The notes under the pieces are model-generated. The model saw nothing but the letters and a program-made list of their open reading frames with translations. It was not told where the DNA came from and made no database searches. This document shows positions 1-7,981 of a stretch of 42,543 nt of DNA, in pieces (the stretch's first letter is position 1; the number at the start of each line of letters is the position of its first letter). This DNA comes from Syntrophorhabdaceae bacterium (GTDB lineage: Bacteria; Desulfobacterota; Syntrophorhabdia; Syntrophorhabdales; Syntrophorhabdaceae): the NCBI GenBank assembly GCA_036504895.1, contig DASXUJ010000099.1, forward strand, positions 1 to 42,543, given 5' to 3'. A program made the translations under genes and the position numbers.

Positions 1-187
1 CGGTTTTCTTGAAGGGTATCGTGAGATACTTTATTTTCCCGTCCGCCGTTAAAAAAATATTTCTATGTTGATACGCAGCATCTGTCAGTTGCACTTCATC
101 CATCACCATATATACGTCGCTTTTCGCTATTTTATCCAAAAGTCCCAACCAAGGAAAATAACTTGGTTGATGTATTGAAAGAATCAT
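1..187 (-). CDS. WbqC-like family protein, N-terminal part (runs off window)
   Basis: Reverse-strand ATG at 185-187 opens a frame that stays open to the window edge (62 codons). It begins MILSIHQPSYFPWLGLLDKI and continues through VYMVMDEVQL and YQHRNIFLT. The IHQPxYFPWLG and D.VQ motifs are the hallmark of the WbqC-like family, found in O-antigen and surface-polysaccharide clusters, where it is thought to assist sugar modification; the exact reaction is unclear. It lies 31 nt after the neuD-like stop, with AAGGGA about 7 nt before the ATG, so it is very likely the next gene of the same operon. Base composition is AT-rich like the neuD-like gene and unlike legC/legB. The C-terminus is outside the window, so completeness cannot be judged. 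Confidence 0.82.
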   Translation of the reverse strand, partial: MILSIHQPSYFPWLGLLDKIAKSDVYMVMDEVQLTDAAYQHRNIFLTADGKIKYLTIPFKKT

Positions 188-218
188 GATTAGTCCCTTA
201 TCCGATCAATAAAAATTT

Positions 219-809
219 TCATCTATCGTTTTTTACTAGACTATGCGCCTTAACGAAACAGTTAGAAGAGAGTAATACGTTTTCCTTTGCTACTGAGCCG
301 CTACCGAAAAAGGAGCCGGAGCCTATTTTTGCGCCGCCGTTAACAATTGCTCCTGTCGATACATGACAATGGTCTCCAATCTCCGCATCGTGCTCAATAA
401 TGGCGCCGGTGTTAATGATGCAGTTTCTCCCTATAACTGCCCCAGCATTGATCGTTACACCATGCATAACGATAGTTCCTTCACCGAGCGACGCATGTCT
501 TGAAACGTACGATCTTGGAGAAATCACGATAGGAAAAATTGGATTCATATTTTTAATTTGATTAAACAACCTGATCCGCGGCTCCGAGCTTTTGATTTGA
601 CCGATCGTAATAAGGAAATTGCGGTGTTTCTCGGCTAATTCCGTTAGCTGATCATCGCTCGCTAAGATTGGATAACCTAAAATGCTTTCTCCTATTTTAT
701 TCTTCATATCGACGATACCAATTACCCGAAATTCTCCGGCTTGCTCTATTACATCAATACAAGACCGGCAATGTCCGCCTCCGCCTATAAGAACAAGGAC
801 TTTTTTCAA
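219..809 (-). CDS. NeuD/PglD-family sugar O-/N-acyltransferase
   Basis: 196 residues, the usual length of NeuD/PglD/VioB-type acetyltransferases. The N-terminus (VLIGGGGHC, about residues 6-14) is the small nucleotide-sugar-binding Rossmann fold. From about residue 105 there are left-handed beta-helix hexapeptide repeats (GEGTIVMHGVTINAGAVIG, IIEHDAEIGDHCHVSTGAIVNGGAKIG). The family transfers an acetyl group from acetyl-CoA to an amino or hydroxyl group of an activated sugar such as a nonulosonic acid or its bacillosamine-type precursor. The start is a TTG: an in-frame TAG lies only 9 nt upstream, so no longer version exists. It follows a broken neuC-like gene and precedes the wbqC-like gene. 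AT-rich codon use differs from the genes to its right, suggesting separate origin. Exact acceptor sugar unknown. Confidence 0.85.
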   Translation of the reverse strand: MKKVLVLIGGGGHCRSCIDVIEQAGEFRVIGIVDMKNKIGESILGYPILASDDQLTELAEKHRNFLITIGQIKSSEPRIRLFNQIKNMNPIFPIVISPRSYVSRHASLGEGTIVMHGVTINAGAVIGRNCIINTGAIIEHDAEIGDHCHVSTGAIVNGGAKIGSGSFFGSGSVAKENVLLSSNCFVKAHSLVKNDR

Positions 810-813
810 ATCG

Positions 814-948
814 TTACGCTAACCCTCGGCTTGACTGTTCTGTTCTTCCAACTGCTTTACATTGTTGAGGAATCTCCTTCATGAGCCAATAGAGGAGTCC
901 GTATTCGGCGCGCGAGCCCGTGACTACACAGATTTTACGTCTATTCAT
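814..948 (-). pseudogene. neuC/legG-type UDP-GlcNAc 2-epimerase remnant (N-terminal stub)
   Basis: ATG at 946-948 overlaps the end of legC by 8 bp and starts MNRRKICVVTGSRAEYGLLY then WLMKEI, an unmistakable start of a hydrolysing UDP-GlcNAc 2-epimerase of the NeuC/NnaA/LegG group (family length about 370-390 residues). After roughly 27 codons the similarity ends; the frame continues as unrelated sequence to TAA at 814-816, giving only 44 codons. In another frame the sequence after the break reads like the tail of a second protein (FLNNVKQLEEQNSQAEG, stop at 819-821), and base composition turns AT-rich at the same point (about 870-880). This looks like a recombination or deletion scar joining the neuC start to foreign DNA. 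An unusual short peptide cannot be excluded, but a functional epimerase can. Confidence 0.72.
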
Positions 949-2119
949 GCCCTCTTCCCAGGAAAGGGCTGCTGGGGATATTTATCAGCCTTTTTGCAAG
1001 CCTTTCGGCACATGACAAATCCATTGCCGGACAGTCTTTAAAGGGGACCAGCTTATTTATGAGAGTCCATGCGGGACGGGTCATAATCCCGTTATTATTG
1101 GTATAATCGAGTAATTCATCCCGCGTGCCTGCATATATCTCGTCCAGAACCAGCGCATTAAGCCAGTAGTTGCTCCTCGCGAGGGGCGGCTCCAGGAAGA
1201 GCCTGATTCCTCCTATCCCTTCGAATGCCTTCTCATAGAGGCCCGTGAGATGGCGTTTTTGTTTCAGGAACCCGGGAAGCTGCTCCATCTGCGCGCATCC
1301 AACCGCTGCATTTATATTGGGGAGGCGATAGTTGTACCCGATATAATCATGGGTATATTCCCACCGGTGGGGGACCTTGGCGGTGGAGGTAATATATTTT
1401 GCATGACTTGCCAGTTTTTCGTCATTGCTGAGGATCGCCCCGCCTCCGCCGGTCGTGATGGTTTTGTTGCCGTTGAAGCTCAGAACCGAAATCTTCCCCT
1501 TGTTACCCGTATGTTCTCCCTTGTAATAAGAGCCCAGGGCCTCGGCCGCATCTTCGACGACTTCTATACTGTATTCGCGGCACGCTTCCATGAGGGGGTC
1601 CATATCTACGGGATGACCGAATACATGGACGGGAACAATCGCCCTTATCCTCCTTCCGGTGAATTTATTAAAGCTTTCGCCGGAGCTCATCCGAACTGCG
1701 TCCTTTAAATAATCTGCCAGCTTGTGGGGATCGACGCCGAGAGTCCCTTCCTCGCTATCGATAAAATGGGGGATGGCGCCGCAATAGGTGACCGCGTTCG
1801 CCGTGGCCACAAAAGTAAGGGCCGGGACAAGGACTTCATCGCCCGGTTCCACGCCGGCCAGCTTGAGGGCGATATGAAGAGCCGCCGTGCCGTTTACGAC
1901 CGCTACGGCCCTCTTCGTACCCGTGAATTCCGCGAGCATCGATTCGAATTTATCGACATAGGCGCCGACGTAGGAAACAAATGTCGAATCAAGGCAGTCC
2001 TTCAGATAGGCCCATTCATTGCCGCGGAAGCACGGCTCATGGAGGGCGACCGCGCCGCTCTCCGGGATTACGCTCCTTATGGCTTTCACAATGCGGTCCA
2101 TGTCGAGGGGAGTCGTCAT
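941..2119 (-). CDS. legC: LegC-family PLP-dependent aminotransferase (DegT/DnrJ/EryC1)
   Basis: 392 residues, full length for the family. In the legionaminic/bacillosamine route it aminates the 4-keto sugar made by LegB, with PLP in the cytoplasm. Visible signatures: HEPCFRGNEWAYLKDCLDS near residues 27-45, NGTAALHIAL (76-85), the PLP-phosphate region VEDAAEALGSYY (188-199), and the Schiff-base lysine in SFNGNKTITTGGGG (K219). The stretch VPALTFVATANAVTYCGA is typical of the LegC subfamily. Its ATG overlaps the legB stop by 4 bp (ATGA at 2116-2119), indicating translational coupling. Its own end overlaps the neuC stub start. Assignment to LegC over other sugar aminotransferases rests on the N-terminal motif and the adjacent legB. 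Confidence 0.88.
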   Translation of the reverse strand: MTTPLDMDRIVKAIRSVIPESGAVALHEPCFRGNEWAYLKDCLDSTFVSYVGAYVDKFESMLAEFTGTKRAVAVVNGTAALHIALKLAGVEPGDEVLVPALTFVATANAVTYCGAIPHFIDSEEGTLGVDPHKLADYLKDAVRMSSGESFNKFTGRRIRAIVPVHVFGHPVDMDPLMEACREYSIEVVEDAAEALGSYYKGEHTGNKGKISVLSFNGNKTITTGGGGAILSNDEKLASHAKYITSTAKVPHRWEYTHDYIGYNYRLPNINAAVGCAQMEQLPGFLKQKRHLTGLYEKAFEGIGGIRLFLEPPLARSNYWLNALVLDEIYAGTRDELLDYTNNNGIMTRPAWTLINKLVPFKDCPAMDLSCAERLAKRLINIPSSPFLGRGHE

Positions 2120-3126
2120 ATGTGGTATTCACCCGGGCGGTAACATTTTAAGTTCTCGGGATCGATATACCAGCGGATGGTCTCCTCCAGGCCTCTTTTC
2201 AACCCTTCAAATCCGCCGTAAAGAGGCTCCCATCCTGCGAGCTCCTTCGCTTTGCCGTTATCCGCCCACAGCCGTTCCACCTCGCTCTTTTCCGGCCTGA
2301 ACCGCTGCTCATCGCTCTCGATCTCGATTTCGGCATTCATAATCCCGGCAATCGTCTTGACCGTGTCTCCAATCGAGATCTCATAATTGCTGCCGATATT
2401 GACCACTTCCCCCTTTGTCCGGTCCGATTCAGCCACCGAGATAAAACCCGAGACCGTGTCTTTCACAAAATTGAAATCCCGGGTGGGGTGAAGGGCGCCC
2501 AATTTTATTTTTGAGGCGCCCGAGGCGATCTGGGTGATGACCGCAGGGATGACGGCGCGGGTCGATTGCCTCGGCCCGTAAGTATTGAAGGGACGGACAA
2601 CGGCAACGGGCGAATCGAAGGCGTGGTAGAAGGAGAGGGCAATCTGATCGGCGCCTATCTTGCTTGCGGAATAGGGGGATTGGCCCTGCAAAGGGTGCTC
2701 TTCCGTGATGGGCACAAATCGGGCCGTGCCGTAAACTTCGCTCGTCGAGGTATGGATAACTTTCGATACCCCAAGGTCGCGCGCGGCCTGCATGATATTC
2801 AGGGTTCCTTTCACGTTGGTATCCACGTAAGTGTCAGGAGAGTGGTATGAGTAAGGAATCGATATCAATGCGGCCAAATGGAAGACCACGTCGCATCCTT
2901 TCATGGCCTCCTTCACACCGTGAGGATCGCGCACGTCTCCTGCGAAGATCTCGATGTTCTTCCTGATCTCTGCTTCCGAGTGATCGAGCCACCCGTTGCT
3001 GTTGAATGAATTATAGAGCACAAAAGCCCGTACCTTGCGGCCCTGTCTCACCAATTTCTCGACGAGATGAGAGCCGATGAAGCCGTCGGCGCCTGTGACG
3101 AGAATTTTACTCCCTTTTAGGTTCAT
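2116..3126 (-). CDS. legB: LegB-type NAD-dependent nucleotide-sugar 4,6-dehydratase
   Basis: 336 residues, extended short-chain dehydrogenase. NAD-binding glycine motif GADGFIG at 12-18, catalytic region HTSTSEVYG near 125-133 and YSASK (Y152, K156). The subfamily converts UDP- or GDP-GlcNAc to the 4-keto-6-deoxy sugar, the first step toward bacillosamine, legionaminic acid or related sugars. The RPFNTYGPRQSTRAVIP block and the C-terminal RPGEYHI ending fit LegB rather than RmlB. It is followed directly by legC with a 4-bp overlap. The gap to fcl upstream is 148 bp and shows no convincing promoter, so it is probably read from the gmd promoter. Confidence 0.88.
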   Translation of the reverse strand: MNLKGSKILVTGADGFIGSHLVEKLVRQGRKVRAFVLYNSFNSNGWLDHSEAEIRKNIEIFAGDVRDPHGVKEAMKGCDVVFHLAALISIPYSYHSPDTYVDTNVKGTLNIMQAARDLGVSKVIHTSTSEVYGTARFVPITEEHPLQGQSPYSASKIGADQIALSFYHAFDSPVAVVRPFNTYGPRQSTRAVIPAVITQIASGASKIKLGALHPTRDFNFVKDTVSGFISVAESDRTKGEVVNIGSNYEISIGDTVKTIAGIMNAEIEIESDEQRFRPEKSEVERLWADNGKAKELAGWEPLYGGFEGLKRGLEETIRWYIDPENLKCYRPGEYHI

Positions 3127-3274
3127 TGAATATCCATCTTTAATCGTTCGCCTGTGTGCCGGCGGTGATCTGCTTCCCTATTATGTGTATCGATTCTGCC
3201 ACGACTGGGTTTGAAGAAAATTGTTTTGATTGAAATCTGAGGTCCCGGTTTCTTTACGGCGCCCCTATCCCGGC

Positions 3275-4387
3275 TTACCCCGCCTGCGCCCGTGCTACAT
3301 ACCATGCTATCGTAGTCCGCAGCCCTTCTTCGAAGGAGGTTTTGGCCTGGAAATCGAATTCCACTTTTGCTTTTGTGGTATCGAGCATCCTCCGGGGCTG
3401 ACCGTCCGGCTTGCTCTTATTCCACACGATCCTGCCTTTGAAAGAGAAGATGCGGGAAATCAGCCCGACCAGGTCTTTGATCGATATCTCGAAACCTGCA
3501 CCTATGTTTATTGGATCGCTCCGGTTGTATCGCTCCGCAGCGAGAATGATGGCTTCGGCGGCATCCTCTACATAAAAGAATTCACGGGTCGCATTTCCCG
3601 CACCCCATACTTCGATAGCGACATCTTCCTGGTCATGGCTATCGCCCGAGAAATAGATGCCATACCGGGCAAGTACCGATATGGTCTCTTTTCTCGATTC
3701 ATCCTCGCTTTTTCCCTTTTCATCAACCGAGAAGCGATAATCTCCGTTTATGCGGAAATCCTTTCGAATGCCTTGTAAATCATCCTTTGCAAGGAGGTAG
3801 GCCAGGTGAAACTTCCGGATAAGGGCAGGCACTACATGGGAGGATATGAAACTGAAATTATCGCCGGGGCCATAGAGGTTCACGGGAAGGATGAATATAG
3901 AGTTGAAGCCGTATTGCTGCCGGTACGCCTGCGACTGGACAAGCATCATCTTTTTGGCGAGCCCGTAAGGGGCGTTCGTTTCTTCGGGATACCCATTCCA
4001 GATATCTTCTTCCCTGAAAGGTACGGGGGTGAACTTCGGATAGGCGCAGATGGTTCCCAGGGCGAGAAATTTCTCGACTCCCGCCATATAGCCCTCGTGG
4101 ATCAGTTGTATTCCCATCAGGGCATTTTCATAAAAAAGGGTTGCGGGGTTCTCCTGATTAAATCCGATACCCCCCACTTTAGCGGCGAGATGGATTATCA
4201 GATCGGGCCGGAGATCGACATACATTCTTTTGATGTCCGCGATATTTACGAGATCGTATTCGGGCAAATCCGCGATGAATATATCGCGGCAGCCGCGGTC
4301 CTCCCTGAGCTTTCTCACGAGGTGAGTCCCCAGAAAGCCTTTTCCGCCGGTCACGACAATTCTTTTATCTGCCAGTAAAGAGGTCAT
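3275..4387 (-). CDS. fcl: GDP-L-fucose synthase, long variant
   Basis: Makes GDP-L-fucose from GDP-4-keto-6-deoxymannose by epimerisation and NADPH reduction, the step after Gmd. GGKGFLG (14-20) binds NADP and YGLAKK gives catalytic Y141 and K145. [11 protein letters not shown] and [19 protein letters not shown] are clear Fcl signatures. At 370 residues it is about 50 longer than the E. coli-type enzyme because of an insertion at roughly residues 196-256, between [10 protein letters not shown] and EVWGAG, rich in charged residues. From memory, a similar insert occurs in some Bacteroidetes-like Fcl proteins. The usual GSSCIYP catalytic loop reads GTICAYP here, also as in that long group. It lies 54 nt after gmd, separated by a strong hairpin. 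Confidence 0.9.
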   Translation of the reverse strand: MTSLLADKRIVVTGGKGFLGTHLVRKLREDRGCRDIFIADLPEYDLVNIADIKRMYVDLRPDLIIHLAAKVGGIGFNQENPATLFYENALMGIQLIHEGYMAGVEKFLALGTICAYPKFTPVPFREEDIWNGYPEETNAPYGLAKKMMLVQSQAYRQQYGFNSIFILPVNLYGPGDNFSFISSHVVPALIRKFHLAYLLAKDDLQGIRKDFRINGDYRFSVDEKGKSEDESRKETISVLARYGIYFSGDSHDQEDVAIEVWGAGNATREFFYVEDAAEAIILAAERYNRSDPINIGAGFEISIKDLVGLISRIFSFKGRIVWNKSKPDGQPRRMLDTTKAKVEFDFQAKTSFEEGLRTTIAWYVARAQAG

Positions 4388-4414
4388 GTTCTATATCTTG
4401 TGGTTATTGCGGAG

Positions 4415-4449
4415 GAGACTAGTGCCTCACGAGTAGAGGCGCTAGTCTC
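4415..4449 (-). other. Intercistronic stem-loop over the gmd stop codon
   Basis: Arms 4415-4428 (GAGACTAGTGCCTC) and 4436-4449 (GAGGCGCTAGTCTC) form a 14-bp stem with one wobble position and a 7-nt loop. The gmd stop codon (4442-4444) is inside one arm. No T-run follows on the minus strand, so it is not a standard rho-independent terminator. It may stabilise the upstream message, reduce read-through into fcl, or be a remnant of a mobile sequence. Confidence 0.5.
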
Positions 4450-5605
4450 TCAGGTTGATACTCTGGTAAAGAGAAAAATCATGGCTTGTATATCCGAAGC
4501 CTTTTTCAAGGCACGCATGGACCCCTTCACCGGGGGGCTCGATTTTTACCATTTTGAGGTCGTAATCGGCCATGATCCTCACCAGATCGTCGAAGGTGGT
4601 CCGGGGCTGCCATCCCAACTGCTTTTTCGCCTTCGTAATATCTGCCTGCAAGAAATCGACTTCCGTGGGACGGAAATAACGGGGATCCACCTCGACGAGC
4701 ACGTCACCCGCATGGAGATGAGGTGCGCATGCCGACGCACGGGGCGACAGGGAACGGATGTACCCCTTCTCGTCCGACCCGTTGCCTCGCCATTCCATCT
4801 CCACTCCCACGTAACCGAATGCAAGGTTCACGAACTCCCTTATGGAATGACTCTCCCCTGTCCCCACCACATAGTCGTCCGGCTTATCCTGCTGGAGCAT
4901 GAGCCACTGCATCTCCACGTATTCCGGAGCGAATCCCCAGTCCCTCTTGGCATTCAGGTTGCCGAGGTAGAGGCGTTGCTGGTTTCCCGCGAGGATGTTG
5001 GCGAGGGCCCTCGTGATTTTTCTCGTGACGAAAGTCTCCCCTCTCCGGGGCGACTCATGATTAAAAAGAATGCCGTTGCAGGCAAATATTCCATACCCTT
5101 CCCTGTAGTTTACAGTCATCCAGTAGGCATATATTTTGGCTGCCGCATAAGGACTCCTGGGATAGAAGGAGGTATTTTCACTCTGGGGGGGCGGAGACGC
5201 GCCGAAAAGCTCCGATGACGATGCCTGATAGAACCGGGTGGTGATCCCGCTTCTCCGGACCGCCTCGAGGAACCTCGTGGTGCCGAGTCCGGTTACGTCT
5301 CCCGTATACTCGGGCATATCGAAACTTACCTTCACATGGCTCTGGGCTCCCACATGATATACTTCATCGGGTTTGATATTGTAGATGAGGTTCATGATCT
5401 GGCCCGAATCGGTGAGATCGCCATAATGGAGGAACAGCCTTACATCGGGCGTATGAGGGTCGGAGTAGATGTGATCGATGCGCCCTGTATTGAAGGTGCT
5501 TGCCCGTCTTATAAGCCCATGAACTTCATATCCCTTGCTTAAAAGAAACTCTGCCAGATAGCTGCCGTCCTGACCGGTAATTCCGGTAATTAATGCACGC
5601 TTCAT
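4442..5605 (-). CDS. gmd: GDP-mannose 4,6-dehydratase
   Basis: 387 residues; converts GDP-mannose to GDP-4-keto-6-deoxymannose in the cytoplasm, first step to GDP-fucose, GDP-rhamnose or GDP-perosamine. NADP motif GITGQDG (8-14), [17 protein letters not shown], catalytic YAAAK (Y153, K157), and [19 protein letters not shown], all diagnostic of Gmd. An insertion of some 35 residues near 280-315 ([20 protein letters not shown] region) sits in the substrate lid before [12 protein letters not shown] and is longer than usual. SD sequence AAAGGGAG lies about 7 nt before the ATG. First gene of the leftward operon, preceded by a ~285-nt leader with a consensus promoter and an ops-like element. Followed by fcl, so GDP-L-fucose is the likely product of the pair. 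Confidence 0.94.
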   Translation of the reverse strand: MKRALITGITGQDGSYLAEFLLSKGYEVHGLIRRASTFNTGRIDHIYSDPHTPDVRLFLHYGDLTDSGQIMNLIYNIKPDEVYHVGAQSHVKVSFDMPEYTGDVTGLGTTRFLEAVRRSGITTRFYQASSSELFGASPPPQSENTSFYPRSPYAAAKIYAYWMTVNYREGYGIFACNGILFNHESPRRGETFVTRKITRALANILAGNQQRLYLGNLNAKRDWGFAPEYVEMQWLMLQQDKPDDYVVGTGESHSIREFVNLAFGYVGVEMEWRGNGSDEKGYIRSLSPRASACAPHLHAGDVLVEVDPRYFRPTEVDFLQADITKAKKQLGWQPRTTFDDLVRIMADYDLKMVKIEPPGEGVHACLEKGFGYTSHDFSLYQSINLRD

Positions 5606-5684
5606 TCTTTACTCCCTTTCTTTTTTTGCCTGCCGGGATTGCTCAATCGGTAATGGAATGGGGGGATGGGGCCGGTGTTACGAG

Positions 5685-5696
5685 TATGCTACCGCC
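5685..5696 (-). promoter_or_regulatory. ops / JUMPstart-like element in the gmd leader
   Basis: Reading the minus strand, GGCGGTAGCATA matches the ops consensus GGCGGTAGNNT that pauses RNA polymerase and recruits RfaH-type NusG paralogues. Fourteen bases before it another GGTAGC copy is present (GGTAGCCAATGGCGGTAGC, 5690-5708). The enterobacterial JUMPstart sequence likewise has an upstream GGTAGC followed by GGCGGTAGC. It lies ~200 nt downstream of the predicted start of transcription and 80 nt before gmd, the expected place for an antitermination signal in a polysaccharide operon. Confidence 0.6.
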
Positions 5697-5896
5697 ATTG
5701 GCTACCGAAGAAGCCCTAAGAATCGACCTTGTATTCTCTTGAAGAGGCAATCGGCCTCAATGTCCAATGATTTACAGCTCAGACTGATATGCATGGAGGA
5801 AATATTCCGCATCCTATCTCAATTGATTTATTGAAATGGATGGGCTACTCCTCCGGTCGTTCTTTTACCTTTTCGTCTCATGGCTTAATCGTACAT

Positions 5897-5925
5897 ACTA
5901 TATCGGCGCATAGCATTTTTGTCAA
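5897..5925 (-). promoter_or_regulatory. Sigma-70-type promoter of the gmd operon
   Basis: On the minus strand a perfect -35 TTGACA (5920-5925), a 17-bp spacer and -10 TATAGT (5897-5902). Transcription should start near 5890, giving a leader of about 285 nt before gmd. It is one of only two near-perfect promoters I found in the window. Confidence 0.75.
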
Positions 5926-6142
5926 GAAAAACCCTGCCCTAAAAGCCTGAAAAATAAAGATTCCCATCTCTTTCACGACGCCATTCACCCACCATGACTG
6001 AAAACGTAAAAATAGAAAATAAAAAGTGTAATTTTTTAACTATCTTACAAGATAAGGAGCTTCCTCTTCCGGTACCCCCAAGCTCTATCACCGGCCATGA
6101 AACCGATGCTTTCCGAAGACCTCACGGCAGAGGACCGGCGTC

Positions 6143-7186
6143 TCACCCCATCGTTTCTCCCTGCTCCTTTTTTCTTAATCCGGCGTCATCCGGACAACCG
6201 CTCAGGTGCCAGCCGACGAGGGCGGAATAATATCGATAGGTCCTTCGGGTCCGCTTTCCCAGGAGCAGGAAAGGCACGCAGGTGAGCACCAGGAGAAAGA
6301 CCGCAGCCTTGATGAATCGCACAGCTTGAAAGGTCCGGTACTGGAATGGAGGATAATGGGTGCGGATGAATTTATACATGGAAATATTATATTCAATCCT
6401 GCCCCTCACCCAATTCTTTCTTACCGTGCTGCCCTGGAGGTGGATTATTCTGGCCCCGGAAAAAAGGACCAACCGAAATCCGGCTTCCCCTATTCTCATG
6501 CACAGGTCCGTCTCCTCGAGAAAAAAGAAATATTTTTCATCGAAGCCGCCGACTTTTTCGAAGGCCTCCCTTCTTACGAGAATTGCAGCCCCGATCAGGG
6601 ATTCAACGTCATAGGCACCGCCGGCACTTGCGTCTTCTCCGGATGCGGATGGCTTCCGGCCTTTTCCCTCCGGTCCGGCTTTGGAAGCTTTCTTGAATAA
6701 AAGATTACGAAGTGCTTTCGGGATGATCTCGGATGCCGGTCCCGGAATCTCTGCCCACGATCTCTGGAGACGCATATCAGGATATACGAGCTGGGGCCCG
6801 CATATTCCCACGCTTTTATTTCCCCGCATAAAAAGGACAAGCTTCAAGAGTTCACCCTTTATGAGACGGGTGTCGGAATTGAGAAAAAAGATCAATTCCC
6901 CCGTGGATTTCCTGAACCCCGAATTTGCGGATGCCCCAAACCCCATATTTGTCTCATTCCGTAGAAAAAGGGCAGAGCCGAACTCCCTCCTCACCATCAC
7001 CTCAGTGCCGTCCGAGGATGCGTTATCCACTACCACTATTTGTTTAAGAAAAGGAGTGAGAGAGATGTCCTGCTCGATTGATCGGAGCAAATCCCCGAGC
7101 AGCTCCTTCGTATCTTTCGTGATTATGATGATCGAGAGAAGGGCAGCATTACCCGCGATATTTCTCCTGTTGTCCTCATGCAACAT
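6143..7186 (-). CDS. Family 2 glycosyltransferase (rhamnosyltransferase-like)
   Basis: 347 residues. Inverting GT2 enzyme of the WbbL/rhamnosyltransferase kind that adds a sugar to a lipid-linked or surface glycan at the inner membrane. Signatures in order: LSIIIITKDTKELL near 17-30, VVVDNASSDGT near 51-61, NMGFGASANSGFR, the DXD-like FFLNSDTRL near 100-108, GAAILVRREAFEKVGGFDE, and ETDLCMRI (catalytic region). A hydrophobic segment near residues 285-308 (AAVFLLVLTCVPFLLLG) suggests a membrane anchor. Same strand as the gmd operon and upstream of its promoter, so separately transcribed. The SD before the ATG is weak; acceptor and donor cannot be read. Confidence 0.87.
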   Translation of the reverse strand: MLHEDNRRNIAGNAALLSIIIITKDTKELLGDLLRSIEQDISLTPFLKQIVVVDNASSDGTEVMVRREFGSALFLRNETNMGFGASANSGFRKSTGELIFFLNSDTRLIKGELLKLVLFMRGNKSVGICGPQLVYPDMRLQRSWAEIPGPASEIIPKALRNLLFKKASKAGPEGKGRKPSASGEDASAGGAYDVESLIGAAILVRREAFEKVGGFDEKYFFFLEETDLCMRIGEAGFRLVLFSGARIIHLQGSTVRKNWVRGRIEYNISMYKFIRTHYPPFQYRTFQAVRFIKAAVFLLVLTCVPFLLLGKRTRRTYRYYSALVGWHLSGCPDDAGLRKKEQGETMG

Positions 7187-7333
7187 TTACCGTACCATTC
7201 CTGACAGGGGTTCACCGGACCCCTTGAATTTTGCTTCAAACGTTTTATCATACCATAAGCGGATAGGGGAGATTTACGAAAAAATCATCGCCACACGTCG
7301 ATTTTGAGTCTCGCCTTTCCCGCGACAGTGTGC

Positions 7334-7339
7334 TAGAAT
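7334..7339 (+). promoter_or_regulatory. Extended -10 promoter of the lipoprotein gene
   Basis: TGCTAGAAT at 7331-7339 gives a TGn extension with -10 TAGAAT; the -35 region at 17 bp is poor, as tolerated for extended -10 promoters. The predicted start is near 7346, about 25 nt before the lipoprotein ATG. Confidence 0.45.
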
Positions 7340-7370
7340 TTCAACAAAAATAGCCGTAGGAGGTAGTGGA

Positions 7371-7964
7371 ATGTTGAAAAAACGTCTTTATTATGGATTT
7401 TTCGCCGCTCTGATCGCTCTTCCCTTTGTTATTTCGGCTGGTTGCTCTAAGCCTCCGACCGAGGAGATAGCAAAGGCCGAGAAGGCTGTGGAGGATGCGC
7501 GCCAGAAGGAAGCCCCGGCATATGTGCCCGATCTTTTCGCCAAGGCGGATGAATCTCTGAAGAAAGCAAAGGATTTCGTAACCGGAAAAAAATATAAAGA
7601 AGCGAAACAGGCAGCCGTAGAGACCGAGGGATTGGCACAGCAGGCTATCACCGCTATCGAGCCGGCCAAGGCAAAGATCAAGGCGGATGCAGACCAGGCC
7701 GTCCTGGATATACAGAAGGGCATGGACGAGTTAAAAGCAGCCGTAGAAGGGTCTGCTAAGAAGAAGGCCCTGACCCAGAAGCGTGAGGAGATCCAGGCAA
7801 TGATCGCGAAATGGGAGGCAGATTTCGCGGCGGCAAAAGAGAAGCTTCAAACGAAGGTGAAAGAGGGCGCGGACAGCCTAAAAGCCATAAAAGAGGATCT
7901 GGGCGCGAAGAAAGATGAAGCCATCAGCGCTTTGTCAGGCCCGGCGGCGGCGCCCAAAAAGTAA
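7371..7964 (+). CDS. Coiled-coil lipoprotein (DUF4398-like)
   Basis: 197 residues. N-terminal signal peptide (KKRLYYGFFAALIALPFV) ends in a lipobox ISAGC with lipidated C25, followed by Ser. The rest is almost all Ala/Lys/Glu-rich helix: PTEEIAKAEKAVEDARQ, a TPR-like stretch (ADESLKKAKDFVTGKKYKEA) and long coiled coil to the end. The pattern of lipobox plus A/E-rich repeats resembles DUF4398-type envelope proteins, which are thought to lie in the periplasm attached to a membrane; function unknown. SD TAGGAGG lies 8 nt before the ATG. Single-gene unit closed by a strong terminator at 7982-8052, fitting an abundant structural envelope protein. Confidence 0.85.
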   Translation: MLKKRLYYGFFAALIALPFVISAGCSKPPTEEIAKAEKAVEDARQKEAPAYVPDLFAKADESLKKAKDFVTGKKYKEAKQAAVETEGLAQQAITAIEPAKAKIKADADQAVLDIQKGMDELKAAVEGSAKKKALTQKREEIQAMIAKWEADFAAAKEKLQTKVKEGADSLKAIKEDLGAKKDEAISALSGPAAAPKK

Positions 7965-7981
7965 GGACCCATCAGGATTGG

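Larger units (their letters stand above)
5606..6142. other. Gene-free 537-bp region: leader and promoter of the gmd operon
   Basis: No credible protein is encoded here; a 78-codon forward frame from 5994 runs into the opposite glycosyltransferase gene and has no family features. The region holds the gmd operon promoter, an ops-like element, and a small stem (GAGGC/GCCTC, about 5743-5757 on the minus strand). Upstream of the promoter (about 5930-6060) the DNA is AT-rich, with a short inverted repeat TATCTTACAAGATA near 6041-6054. Confidence 0.6.

Noticed and set aside
5994-6230. 78-codon frame in the gmd upstream region
   Set aside because: AT-rich intergenic sequence that overlaps the end of the opposite glycosyltransferase gene; no homology I recognise.
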